Positions 24,361 to 32,107 of a stretch of DNA of 42,858 nt are shown here, one piece after another (within the stretch, counting starts at the first letter, position 1; every line of letters starts with the position of its first letter). The stretch is from Bacteroidales bacterium (GTDB lineage Bacteria > Bacteroidota > Bacteroidia > Bacteroidales > WCHB1-69). The stretch spans positions 1-42,858 of the forward strand of contig JAFZIP010000004.1 in assembly GCA_017554325.1 (NCBI GenBank), given 5' to 3'. Made by a program: the position numbers and the translations under genes. Under the pieces are notes generated by a model that was not told where the DNA came from, did not search any database, and worked only from the letters and a program-made list of their open reading frames with translations.

Positions 24361-24387
24361 CTCCGACCTCAAGCATATAATTTGCTA

Positions 24388-24822
24388 CTATGCTATCTGG
24401 ACTTGCACCGGCTCGTCAAACCACTCCGAGAGCGTCGTCTCCGCCTTGCTGATAATCTCCGGCGTGATCCTATTATAAATCTTCCTGATCACAATGAAAA
24501 TAGCCGTGGCCTCGTCAAGAACACCAAAAATCTTGGAAACACTAACCGATATCAACGACGCGGGGGAAATCACATAAATCAAGCATCCATAAATCATAAC
24601 CTTGTCCTGCAAACTTAATGTTTCATCAGACAATACATAATACAGAATCAGAATTGGCTTCGCGGAAACGCGGCCAACCTTTCGGGCATAGGACTTTAGC
24701 TTATTTTTCAACTTGATGTATAAGCCATTCCAGTCAATGCCCTTCAATTTAGCCATCAACTCTTTGGGATCTCTTCCCGTAATGATGTAAAAAAACACCA
24801 GAATTAAAGTAAGTGTGACCAT
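24388..24822 (-). CDS. YkvA-like DUF1232 membrane protein
   Basis: 144 residues. A short N-terminal hydrophobic helix (LTLILVFFYII) is followed by a basic linker. The DUF1232 core then reads ILYYVLSDETLSLQDKVMIYGCLIYVISPASLI plus VLDEATAIFIVI. DUF1232 proteins are small inner-membrane proteins of unknown function. The usual LISPIDLIPD motif reads VISPASLISVS here, so the conserved Asp positions are replaced. It appears to be a single gene, with no clear promoter motif close to its start. Confidence 0.8.
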   Translation of the reverse strand: MVTLTLILVFFYIITGRDPKELMAKLKGIDWNGLYIKLKNKLKSYARKVGRVSAKPILILYYVLSDETLSLQDKVMIYGCLIYVISPASLISVSVSKIFGVLDEATAIFIVIRKIYNRITPEIISKAETTLSEWFDEPVQVQIA

Positions 24823-24888
24823 TGCTTTGAAAATTTAAGAAAAAAAACTGGTGCATTAGATAGGTAAAACAGGGTAAAGTTTAACGCA

Positions 24889-25380
24889 CTAATAGAGTTC
24901 TATCCATTCATAGGTATTGGTCTGGTAATCCAGAAAACGGATAAGGTCTTCCCTTTTGATGATGAGAGATGCTGTATTGATACAGGGATGGAAGCTCACC
25001 TTTTCGGCCTCTTGAAGCTTTTTATCAATGAAGACATGCACATGGTGCTCCGTATCGTTGATCAGTCCGAAGGGTGTGACCGAGCCGGGCTGCACACCCA
25101 GATATTTCATCAAGCGGGGCTCCGAAGCAAAGCTGAGCTTGCCCTGGTGCAGTTGATGCTCTATGTCATGGATGTTCATGTTCTGGTCGCAGTCGAGCAG
25201 CACCAAATAGTGGCGGTTGCCCTTGTGGTTCCGGAAGAAGAGGTTCTTGCAGTGCTTGGCATCATGGCCAGCCCAGTACTGTTTGGCAATCTCGATGGTC
25301 GGGGCCGCCGGATGCTCCAGATATTCGAATTCGATATTCAACTGTTTCAGAAGGTCGTATAATCGCGGGTCGCCGTTCAT
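24889..25380 (-). CDS. Prolyl-tRNA-synthetase-associated aminoacyl-tRNA deacylase (ProX/PrdX, YbaK-like)
   Basis: 163 residues. Stand-alone editing domains of this family hydrolyse Ala-tRNA(Pro) or similar mischarged tRNAs in trans. The start MNGDPRLYDLLKQLNIEF leads to the conserved HPAAPTIEIA, then KNLFFRNHKGNRHYLVLL with the family lysine, and LGVQPGSVTPFGLIND, the strongest signature. I chose the ATG at 25380; an ATG at 25446 would add 22 residues that read as AT-rich leader and fall over the -7 element at 25443-25451. Confidence 0.92.
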   Translation of the reverse strand: MNGDPRLYDLLKQLNIEFEYLEHPAAPTIEIAKQYWAGHDAKHCKNLFFRNHKGNRHYLVLLDCDQNMNIHDIEHQLHQGKLSFASEPRLMKYLGVQPGSVTPFGLINDTEHHVHVFIDKKLQEAEKVSFHPCINTASLIIKREDLIRFLDYQTNTYEWIELY

Positions 25381-25442
25381 AAGATTTGTAAAGTTTCTAA
25401 TGTTCGTAAGGTTAGAAAGTATGAAATGAGTGAAAATGAGGT

Positions 25443-25451
25443 GCAAAGATA
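25443..25451 (-). promoter_or_regulatory. -7 promoter element (TATCTTTGC) for the deacylase gene
   Basis: The complement reads TATCTTTGC, 63 bases upstream of the chosen ATG. It also supports the shorter start. Confidence 0.65.
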
Positions 25452-25481
25452 GAGAAAAAGAATGTTCGTCAATAGAATTAA

Positions 25482-26360
25482 TCAGTCTGCAACTAATTTT
25501 CTCACCACCTTGATTACCTCAGTGCTCTCAATTTTAGTAAAACAGAACAATTTCTTTCCCAAATCCTTGAACGAAGCTCCAAAAGTATATAATTGGCTAC
25601 CATCAAGCAAAAGGAAGCGATCATGTACAGCAGGAATCTCACGCACCTGCACCGGAGGATACTGCTTATTATGACGCACTATGTCCAACTTGAACGCTTC
25701 GGTAAGATGGCCCACTCCAATGATAACTGACACTCCAGCGGTGCGTTTGGTCAACTGCGTCAACACACTATCATCTGCATAATTGTCTATCAACAATATG
25801 GATTCTTTAGCACTGCGTATCAAATCGGACACAAACTGGTACGCATCGAAAATCTGGCCATTGTAAAAAACACCCTGCTTGGATGGTAAAGCTTTCTGAA
25901 TTAAAGACTTGATTTGATCATCATGATCTTGCAGTGTTTTCTCGATTTGTGTGAGACGATGATATAAAATCGCTCCTGTCAATAAATAATCCCTAAGAAC
26001 CGATGTCGCCCAAATCCTAAAACGAGTTGCATATAAAGACTTTACTCTATAACCTATGGAGAGTATCATATCCAAATTATAGAAAAGTTTCTGTCTGTTC
26101 ACCTGTCGATTTCCCTCTTGCTGAACTTGTAAAAATTCTTTACAAGTTGCATTCTTTTTCAACTCATTCTCCTTAAATATATTACGTATATGAGTTGTCA
26201 CATTCTGCGGGGTAGTTGAAAAAAGCTCAGCAATTTGCGCCTGTGTAAGCCACACCGTATCCTCCGCCACATAAACAGCAATATTTTTGGAACTTTCCAT
26301 CTGATAAATAACAAAATTGTCTTTCATTTCCGACTGGTATGGTTTTATTTTCGTAGTCAT
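25482..26360 (-). CDS. RhuM-family DNA-binding domain fused to a PLD-like domain
   Basis: 292 residues. The N-terminal part (about 14-130) is a RhuM/phage-antirepressor-like domain: AEDTVWLTQAQIAELFSTTPQNVTTHIRNIF, then NLDMILSIGYRVKSLYATRFRIWAT. A coiled linker follows (130-160). The C-terminal part is like phospholipase D, with ESILLIDNYADDSVL and a single HKD-type motif, H246-D-R248-FLLLD253. HKD normally has Lys where R248 stands. Members occur in Bacteroidota genomes beside mobile elements, and the exact job is unknown. DNA binding plus nucleic-acid or phosphodiester cleavage is inferred. The start at 26360 is fixed by a -7 element 24 bases upstream, whereas an open frame to 26447 runs across that promoter. 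Confidence 0.85.
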   Translation of the reverse strand: MTTKIKPYQSEMKDNFVIYQMESSKNIAVYVAEDTVWLTQAQIAELFSTTPQNVTTHIRNIFKENELKKNATCKEFLQVQQEGNRQVNRQKLFYNLDMILSIGYRVKSLYATRFRIWATSVLRDYLLTGAILYHRLTQIEKTLQDHDDQIKSLIQKALPSKQGVFYNGQIFDAYQFVSDLIRSAKESILLIDNYADDSVLTQLTKRTAGVSVIIGVGHLTEAFKLDIVRHNKQYPPVQVREIPAVHDRFLLLDGSQLYTFGASFKDLGKKLFCFTKIESTEVIKVVRKLVAD

Positions 26361-26383
26361 AATTCTTTTTGTTTTTAGGATTT

Positions 26384-26392
26384 GCAAAGATA
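26384..26392 (-). promoter_or_regulatory. -7 promoter element (TATCTTTGC) for the RhuM-PLD gene
   Basis: The complement reads TATCTTTGC, 24 bases upstream of the ATG at 26360. Confidence 0.7.
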
Positions 26393-26664
26393 CTATGCTT
26401 TTGGAGATTTTCAAATATTTGCTCCGAAAAATTACATAGAAAATCATATACGCGCATTCGAATTTTACTAAAAACGAATGTATTCAATCTTTTATACTCC
26501 ATATATGAAACTAATTATCAGCAAATTACCCCCCCCGAGATCAAGTGTCTTTTTTAATGATATTGACCTAATGTAAAGAATTTTTATATACTTTTGTCGT
26601 ACTTCCAATTCAGAATTTCACGAAACAGAACATTAATATTTACCCACAAAAAACAACCTCTATC
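26393..26664. other. AT-rich divergent intergenic region with a C8 tract
   Basis: No supportable gene. It holds a run of eight C at 26529-26536 and the -7-like element described below. The rest is AT-rich without clear repeats. Confidence 0.6.
26589..26596 (+). promoter_or_regulatory. -7 promoter element (TACTTTTG) for the small lipoprotein gene
   Basis: TACTTTTG fits the consensus. A TTG at 26563-26565 is 23 bases upstream, slightly wider than usual. The ATG follows 69 bases downstream. Confidence 0.5.
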
Positions 26665-27156
26665 ATGAAGAGAATCACATTAAAAGCTGTCGGTTTCATT
26701 GCCATGGTCTTTTTTTCACTTTGCCTCATGGGCGTGGCCTGCGATCCAAGCTCACATAACGAATACTACCTGAAAAACAACCTAGATTCCCCCATCACTT
26801 ATTGCCAGAAGTCGTTGATGAATGGTGACCAAAACCACACCCAGACTATCCAACCTGGCGAAAGTTTGAAAATATACGAAACCACCTCAAGAGGCCGCTC
26901 GGCATTCGCATTAGGAGACTCTTTCTGTTCAGACCTGCAATTACCCAATGCGTACCAATACCATTTTGTTATTTTCGCAGATGGCACAGAATAGCCTTGG
27001 GATCCAACCGACATTAGCACCGACAAACACCCTTATTTGACAAAATGTTGGAGAATAATCCGAAGTGAAAACACAAAACACCGCTCAAATTATAAGATTG
27101 AATATGTGGTGAACGAGGTGGATTATCAGAACGCCTTGAATCAGATTAACAAATAA
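26665..27156 (+). pseudogene. Small putative lipoprotein gene interrupted by an in-frame TAG
   Basis: The ATG at 26665 gives a hydrophobic leader ending LMGVACDPSS, a plausible but not ideal lipobox with C31-like position. A polar domain runs from there to FVIFADGTE, and then a TAG at 26992-26994. In the same frame, without any shift, 53 further codons follow (PWDPTDISTDKHPYLT to YQNALNQINK) and end at a TAA at 27154-27156. The intact product would be about 163 residues. The continuation keeps protein-like composition, so the simplest reading is a nonsense mutation. Sequencing error is the alternative. The family was not recognised. The 109-residue truncated form could still be made. Confidence 0.6.
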
Positions 27157-27188
27157 CAGAATCATTTTACCGTATTCCATTCTGTAGA

Positions 27189-27240
27189 GTAGAGACGCGC
27201 CATGGCACGTCTCTACGAGATTATCATGGCGCGTCTCTAC
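27189..27240. repeat. GTAGAGACG-type palindrome plus an adjacent half copy
   Basis: Bases 27189-27216 form a 28-base palindrome with one mismatch, centred on CCATGG. Bases 27225-27240 repeat its right half, CATGGCGCGTCTCTAC. Translated, the pair gives the spurious tandem MARLYEII-MARLY in front of the dipeptidase gene. Confidence 0.9.
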
Positions 27241-27291
27241 AACAAATATTTCGATGCATCGTTATGGATGTCATCATTCAAAACATTTCCG

Positions 27292-27300
27292 TATTTTTGC
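27292..27300 (+). promoter_or_regulatory. -7 promoter element (TATTTTTGC) for the dipeptidase gene
   Basis: TATTTTTGC lies 22 bases before ATG 27322 and excludes the upstream in-frame ATG at 27202, which would be untranscribed from it. Confidence 0.7.
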
Positions 27301-27321
27301 CCTCCAATCAAAACAACAAAT

Positions 27322-28932
27322 ATGGCAAATAATACGCGTATGAAACAACTGGTTTCCCTTTCCCTCATCCTTACATTGGCCTTGTTTTCAGGCTTTTCCC
27401 AGAACATTGATCCCATCACGGAGGGGATGGAGTGCACCTCCATCACCGTGGGCAAGCGCGCTTCGGCGGACGGTTCCGTGATGACTTCGCACACCGACGA
27501 CAGTCACCGCTCGCGCACCAACATCCTGGTGGAACCCGCCCGTGACCATAATGCAGGCGAGAAACAAACGCTGGTGAAACGCCAATGGGCCAAGCAGGAA
27601 CCCGGCCAGATGGCTCGCTACGAGAATGTGCCAGTTGGAGAGATTGACCAGATAGCACACACCTACCAGTTCCTGAACACCGCCTATCCCTGCGTCAACG
27701 AGAAACAATTAGCCATTGGCGAATCGACCTTCGGCGGACGGAAGGAGCTGAAATCCGACAAGGGACTCATCGACTGCCAGTGCCTGTGCATGCTGATGAT
27801 GCAGCGCTGCGCCACCGCGCGCGAGGCCATCCGCATGGCCGGCGACCTGCTGAAACGCTACGGCTGGAACGATGCCGGCGAGTGCCTCACCATTGCCGAC
27901 AAGAACGAAGTGTGGCACCTTGAGATCCTCGGTCCCGGCAAAGACAAGGTGGGTGCCGTGTGGGCCGCCCAGCGCGTGCCCGACGACCATGTGGCCGTCA
28001 ACGCCAACGCCTCCACTATACGAGAGATAGACCTCAAGGACAAAGACTACTTCATGGCCTCCGACAATGTCTATACGCTGGCCAAGGAGAACGGCTGGTG
28101 GGACGGCAAATCCACTTTCCAGTTCGCGTACGCCTATGCGCCCAGCACGCGCACCATGATCGCCTGCCGCCGCCGCGAGTGGCGCGTGTTCGACCTATTG
28201 GCTCCGTCGCTGCACCTCGACCCTAACTCCGAGAACTATCCCTTCTCCGTGAAACCCGACACACTGGTGACCATCGAGAAGATGATGTCCGTGTTCAAAG
28301 ACTACTACGAAGGCACGCCCTACGATATGCGCAAGACACTGACCGTGGCCGACAAAGACGGCAAACAGGTCATATCCCCTATGGCCAATCCCTTCATGAA
28401 GCGCGACGAACTGAGCCTCTTCCGCATCAACGGCGGCTGGAACGAGTTAGGAGAGCGTAATATAGCCGTGCATTTCACCGTATATGGCACCATCATCCAA
28501 TGCCGCGCCGACCTGCCCGACGAGGTGGGCGCGCTCTGCTGGTTTGCCCTGGACAATGTGGCCTCCTCCATCTATGTGCCCATCTACGCCAACGTCACCG
28601 ACCTGCCGGAAACCTACAAGACCGACGGCCGCATCACCGGCTTCAGCAAAGATGCCGCCTGGTGGGGATTCAACCGCGTGGGCACCATCGCGTGCCAGCG
28701 CTGGGGCGACATGCACGTGGTGATCGACCACTGGTGGGAGCCGCTGCAAAAGCAGTTCATCGATGACCATTATACCATTGAAACGCAAGCTACAAAACTC
28801 CTCAAAGAAGGAAAACGCCAAGAGGCTATCCAAACCCTGACCAATTTCACCAATTCCTGCGGCAATACAGCTGTGAATGAGGCGTGGAAATTAGGGGATC
28901 ACATCTGGACCACGTTTGATGGAATGTGGTAA
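27322..28932 (+). CDS. C69-family dipeptidase (PepD-like), exported
   Basis: N-terminal nucleophile hydrolase that cleaves dipeptides. It is 536 residues from ATG 27322; an ATG at 27340 gives the same signal peptide (MKQLVSLSLILTLALFSGFS). The predicted nucleophile is C38 in GMECTSITVG, exposed by cleavage of the propeptide. The family core then follows in GSVMTSHTDDSHRSR, IGESTFGGRKEL, DAGECLTIADKNEVWHLEIL and ANASTIREIDLKD. The location is probably periplasmic or outer membrane. It ends just before the 9-bp repeat array. Confidence 0.94.
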   Translation: MANNTRMKQLVSLSLILTLALFSGFSQNIDPITEGMECTSITVGKRASADGSVMTSHTDDSHRSRTNILVEPARDHNAGEKQTLVKRQWAKQEPGQMARYENVPVGEIDQIAHTYQFLNTAYPCVNEKQLAIGESTFGGRKELKSDKGLIDCQCLCMLMMQRCATAREAIRMAGDLLKRYGWNDAGECLTIADKNEVWHLEILGPGKDKVGAVWAAQRVPDDHVAVNANASTIREIDLKDKDYFMASDNVYTLAKENGWWDGKSTFQFAYAYAPSTRTMIACRRREWRVFDLLAPSLHLDPNSENYPFSVKPDTLVTIEKMMSVFKDYYEGTPYDMRKTLTVADKDGKQVISPMANPFMKRDELSLFRINGGWNELGERNIAVHFTVYGTIIQCRADLPDEVGALCWFALDNVASSIYVPIYANVTDLPETYKTDGRITGFSKDAAWWGFNRVGTIACQRWGDMHVVIDHWWEPLQKQFIDDHYTIETQATKLLKEGKRQEAIQTLTNFTNSCGNTAVNEAWKLGDHIWTTFDGMW

Positions 28933-28937
28933 CAGGA

Positions 28938-29000
28938 AGGTGCAAGAGGTGAATGAGGTTAATGTGGTGAATGAGGTGCAGGAGGTAAATGGGGTGATTG
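28938..29000 (+). repeat. Seven-copy 9-bp tandem array, unit AGGTGAATG
   Basis: Exact 9-base phase: AGGTGCAAG, AGGTGAATG, AGGTTAATG, TGGTGAATG, AGGTGCAGG, AGGTAAATG, GGGTGATTG. It begins six bases after the dipeptidase stop. It is not related in sequence to the 8-bp array but is in the same type of position, immediately after a gene end. Confidence 0.9.
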
Positions 29001-29051
29001 GGAAAAGATGGGCATTCATTGTGGGCATCGAAGATGTCGCACATTGGGTGG

Positions 29052-29071
29052 CCCCGCACTTCCGTGCGGGG
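29052..29071. repeat. GC-rich hairpin CCCCGCAC/GTGCGGGG
   Basis: Eight-base perfect arms around a TTCC loop in the gap between convergent genes. Neither side has a T run, so it is at best a weak terminator. It may cap the ends of the two convergent transcripts. Confidence 0.7.
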
Positions 29072-29090
29072 TAAAAGAGGAAAGAAGCTT

Positions 29091-29108
29091 GTAGGTGCAC
29101 GTCTCTAC
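29091..29108. repeat. Half copy of the GTAGAGACG palindrome
   Basis: Reads GTAGGTGCACGTCTCTAC. The right arm CGTCTCTAC is intact and the left arm decayed. It overlaps the last codons of the U32 protein gene on the minus strand. Confidence 0.7.
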
Positions 29109-30916
29109 AAATTAATAATTTTCATCTCACAATTCTTGCAATCAAATTGCAGTTGGAATCTGAATTTGTCGTTTTTGAGATATAGCGGGAACGTGACACT
29201 GGGTTTCTGCTTGTCTTTGGTGCACATGCCCAACTCATAACGAAGGCAGTATTTGCAGACCATCAGCTCTTTGCCGCGATAGTCCTGCGTCTTGTCAATT
29301 CCGTATTCTATCTGTTTCGCGCCGAAATCCTCATAGACGGCACGGTGCAACTCATTGGTGATATTGCGCTTGTAGTCGGCCGCCTCCAACATGTGAACGG
29401 GCTCGTACACCAACAGGCTATCCTGTGGCTGGAAATGCCCCACCCGTGCCGCAGACAACTTCTCTGCAGCTTCTGTTCTCAATTTATTAATGAAAGAGGT
29501 GGGCAAAAAGAACCCGGAGGCCTGCACTTCCAAACGGCGCAACTGGTATGGCGTATTTCCCAACTTGGACAACGAGGCACGCAACTGGCTGTCGGCCATC
29601 TCCGGCTTGTTGGCTTTTGTCTTCTCTGTTTCGGCAGAGGCCAACACTTCTACTCCATCTTCATCCTTCAACAAAAGGCAAAATCCATTTTCTGCTTCCG
29701 AAAAGACCATATCCACAGCCATCTTGCGCTCGGCACTCTTACCCTCCAGTTTCTTCTCAAAATCCTTATCCACATTCCGATACAAATCCACCTGCTTGAA
29801 CACGGACAACGGCTTGTGCGGAATAATCCGCTTGCCAGAAACGCCATTCACGAAAAAGCCTTCCAACTCACCGCTTTTGTTCACAAAGCAAAGCCCGTCG
29901 CCATTGACGATTGTTTCACCGCCCTCATACAGCAATTGGCCTCTGTCATCCTGTCGCAGCGTACCGATCTTGCGGCCCATGGCCTTGGGCGTGTCAAAGG
30001 AGGCCATTTTCTCACGCTGTCCGTCCACAAAATAGGGCGTATAACCCCGATTGAAGGTTTTCTTGGGATCCGGTTCAAAGAAAACGGTCGTCTGCCCGCT
30101 GCCCGATTTGACAAAATCAGGTTTCCCGGACAATATTTGGTCCAAAATCCGCCGGTAGTAGGCCGTGATATTCTTCACATAGTTCTCGTCTTTCAACCGT
30201 CCTTCCACCTTGAAGGATACCACACCGGCTTCCATCAGGTCAGCCAGATAAGCCGAGCGGTTCATGTCACGCAACGAGAGCAAATGCTTGTCTTTGAGCA
30301 GTGTCTTGCCTTTGGCGTCTTGCAAATCAAACAGCGTGCGGCAAATCTGGGCACACTCTCCCCTATTTCCACTACGGCCCGTCATCATGCGGCTGATGTA
30401 GCACTGGCCGCTGTAGCACACGCACAGCGCTCCGTGCACGAAGGTTTCCAGCTCAATGGAAGTATTCTCTTGGATGTCCCGAATGGTATCCAAGTCCATC
30501 TCGCGGGCCAGGATGGCGCGCTTGAAACCCATTTTCTCCAGCATCTGAACGCGCTCCAACGAATGGTTATGGCATTGTGTGCTGGCGTGCAACGCGATGG
30601 GCGGCAAATCCATCTTCAAAATTCCCAAATCCTGGATAATCAGCGCATCTGTACCCATCTCATAGAGCTGCCAAATCAATTTCCGCGCTTCCTCCAGTTC
30701 CTGGTCATAGAGGAGAGTATTGACGGTGACATGCACTTTGGATCCGTAAAGATGGGCATAGCGTATCAGTTGCTCCAGATCCTGCAGCGAGTTGCCGGCG
30801 GCTTGGCGTGCGCCGAAGCGCGACGCACCCACATACAACGCGTCCGCACCATGCTGGACGGCCACCTGCCCGCTGTGCAGATCTTTGGCCGGAATGAGCA
30901 ACTCTATCCTATTCAT
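29105..30916 (-). CDS. U32-family protein, RlhA-like (23S rRNA hydroxylation)
   Basis: 603 residues. U32 'peptidases' of this length are RNA hydroxylation factors. RlhA acts at 23S rRNA C2501 in E. coli, and TrhP acts on tRNA. The start MNRIELLIPAKDLHSG leads to the AVQHGADALYVG barrel. The U32 signature ETFVHGALCVCYSGQCYIS is next, followed by GNRGECAQICR with the cluster cysteines. A DUF3656-like C-terminal half comes after that, and CKYCLRYELGMC lies near the end. Length and the C-terminal extension favour RlhA over the shorter TrhP. I chose ATG 30916. Its first bases overlap the stop of the upstream gene (ATGAATAG), so the two are translationally coupled. The last codons overlap a half palindrome. 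Confidence 0.88.
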   Translation of the reverse strand: MNRIELLIPAKDLHSGQVAVQHGADALYVGASRFGARQAAGNSLQDLEQLIRYAHLYGSKVHVTVNTLLYDQELEEARKLIWQLYEMGTDALIIQDLGILKMDLPPIALHASTQCHNHSLERVQMLEKMGFKRAILAREMDLDTIRDIQENTSIELETFVHGALCVCYSGQCYISRMMTGRSGNRGECAQICRTLFDLQDAKGKTLLKDKHLLSLRDMNRSAYLADLMEAGVVSFKVEGRLKDENYVKNITAYYRRILDQILSGKPDFVKSGSGQTTVFFEPDPKKTFNRGYTPYFVDGQREKMASFDTPKAMGRKIGTLRQDDRGQLLYEGGETIVNGDGLCFVNKSGELEGFFVNGVSGKRIIPHKPLSVFKQVDLYRNVDKDFEKKLEGKSAERKMAVDMVFSEAENGFCLLLKDEDGVEVLASAETEKTKANKPEMADSQLRASLSKLGNTPYQLRRLEVQASGFFLPTSFINKLRTEAAEKLSAARVGHFQPQDSLLVYEPVHMLEAADYKRNITNELHRAVYEDFGAKQIEYGIDKTQDYRGKELMVCKYCLRYELGMCTKDKQKPSVTFPLYLKNDKFRFQLQFDCKNCEMKIINL

Positions 30917-32063
30917 CTGCAAATGATTTTGCCTGTATCGGAAAATCCTTGGCCAATTCTCCGGAATAGTAGAAATCGTTGCCGATGACGCCGAACGTAT
31001 AAATCTGATCATTAACCGTGATATGAGAGCCACCACACTGGGGATGGTCGCTTGGCTTCGATGCAGCAAAGCCAAGGTTGAAGAGTGTGCAAAGAATATC
31101 CGGTCTGTTGGAAATGTCATAACCTGCCCGTTTCCATTGAAGCATGGTCTGGTGCAAGATACAACCTGTGTAGATGTAAGAATAGAGGTGATTATGATAA
31201 TCTGTCAGACGAGCAGTGCGCTCCGTGACAGGGTCCGCAGTGTTGAAATCGAGAATGTGCTCATATTTCTTGCCCATATAGAAAACGCTGGCTGTGTCCT
31301 TCAGATTTTCTTCCACCTTTTGCGCCGTGAAATCCTTGATACCGTTCACACCAAAAGAGAACTGCGACTGTACCGAAAGCACTTTCACGGGGCCAAGATA
31401 CTGTTTGTACATCTCCCGTTTTGAGTTGAACAGGCGAATTTGTTCACCCACGAGACAACTCACAATCAGACGGGGTTCCACGCCTGTCATGCGGGCGGCT
31501 TCTTCTATCACAGCCTTGTCTTTCAGAATGGCATACTTCAACGATGGCCATGCACCTTCATTCATCCAGGGTATCAGATGATTGGTGTTTTCCAAGGATG
31601 GATATTTGTCCAACAGAGTCTTCATCTCTGACATCATCTGCTGATATTGACGTGCCGTATCGCCATCTTGCAAGTACATATTGGCGGCATACAGCATCTG
31701 ATTGATGGCATCAGGTCTGTCGCTGAGTCGCCCAGCCTCCATAATCAGATGTGCATTGGTGGGATAAAACTTGCTCAAAGCCACCAGATTCAGATAGTCC
31801 CGCATATTGTTTTCAAAAATCTTGGAAGAATCTGTAAGATGATTCTCCATCTTATAATCTGCCAGATAGCGATTATTGCTATCCACTCCGCCTTTGTTTT
31901 TGGTAAAGCCTAATTCATAGAACGCCCAGGCTCCAATGACGGCAAAACCCGCAAATGCGAACAGATGCAGGAAAATTTGGAAGACTTTGGTTCTCCCCTT
32001 CAGCATCTTCCATGCCCCTTTTAAGGACTTTTTATTCTGATTTTCAGTAGTTTCCGCTTTCAT
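30909..32063 (-). CDS. Membrane-anchored protein with a lysozyme-like region, function unknown
   Basis: 384 residues. A cytoplasmic basic start precedes one transmembrane helix (about 28-50). A helical region follows, and after it a stretch that reads like a lytic-transglycosylase fold: ARMTGVEPRLIVSCLVGEQIR with candidate catalytic E207, then QSQFSFGVNGIKDFTA (233-247), then HQTMLQWKRAGYDISNRPDI and TLFNLGFAA. The order (E, then SxFSFGxxGI, then a TLxNxGF-like motif) is what lysozyme-like enzymes show. It resembles the DUF1402-type group, but I am not certain. It could cut peptidoglycan at the inner-membrane surface. It is the first gene of a unit with the RlhA-like gene. -7 element at 32085-32093. 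Confidence 0.7.
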   Translation of the reverse strand: MKAETTENQNKKSLKGAWKMLKGRTKVFQIFLHLFAFAGFAVIGAWAFYELGFTKNKGGVDSNNRYLADYKMENHLTDSSKIFENNMRDYLNLVALSKFYPTNAHLIMEAGRLSDRPDAINQMLYAANMYLQDGDTARQYQQMMSEMKTLLDKYPSLENTNHLIPWMNEGAWPSLKYAILKDKAVIEEAARMTGVEPRLIVSCLVGEQIRLFNSKREMYKQYLGPVKVLSVQSQFSFGVNGIKDFTAQKVEENLKDTASVFYMGKKYEHILDFNTADPVTERTARLTDYHNHLYSYIYTGCILHQTMLQWKRAGYDISNRPDILCTLFNLGFAASKPSDHPQCGGSHITVNDQIYTFGVIGNDFYYSGELAKDFPIQAKSFADE

Positions 32064-32084
32064 TTTTCGTATATCAAAAACGCG

Positions 32085-32093
32085 GCAAAAGTA
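32085..32093 (-). promoter_or_regulatory. -7 promoter element (TACTTTTGC) for the lysozyme-like/RlhA unit
   Basis: The complement reads TACTTTTGC, 22 bases upstream of ATG 32063. Confidence 0.7.
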
Positions 32094-32107
32094 TGAAAAA
32101 AAGACAT

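Noticed and set aside
24204..24618. Plus-strand frame running through tRNA-Leu and beyond
   Set aside because: It starts inside the tRNA and crosses its terminator. The region is explained by the tRNA, its terminator and the opposite-strand YkvA-like gene.
15609..27156. Reassignment of stop codons to explain the two interrupted genes
   Set aside because: TAA, TAG and TGA all end well-supported genes in this window (for example TAG for lpdA, TAA for rnfC, TGA for the Fic gene), and the two interruptions use different stops.
29345..30988. 547-codon plus-strand frame opposite the RlhA-like gene
   Set aside because: The minus-strand gene has the intact U32 signature. The plus frame has no recognisable motif.
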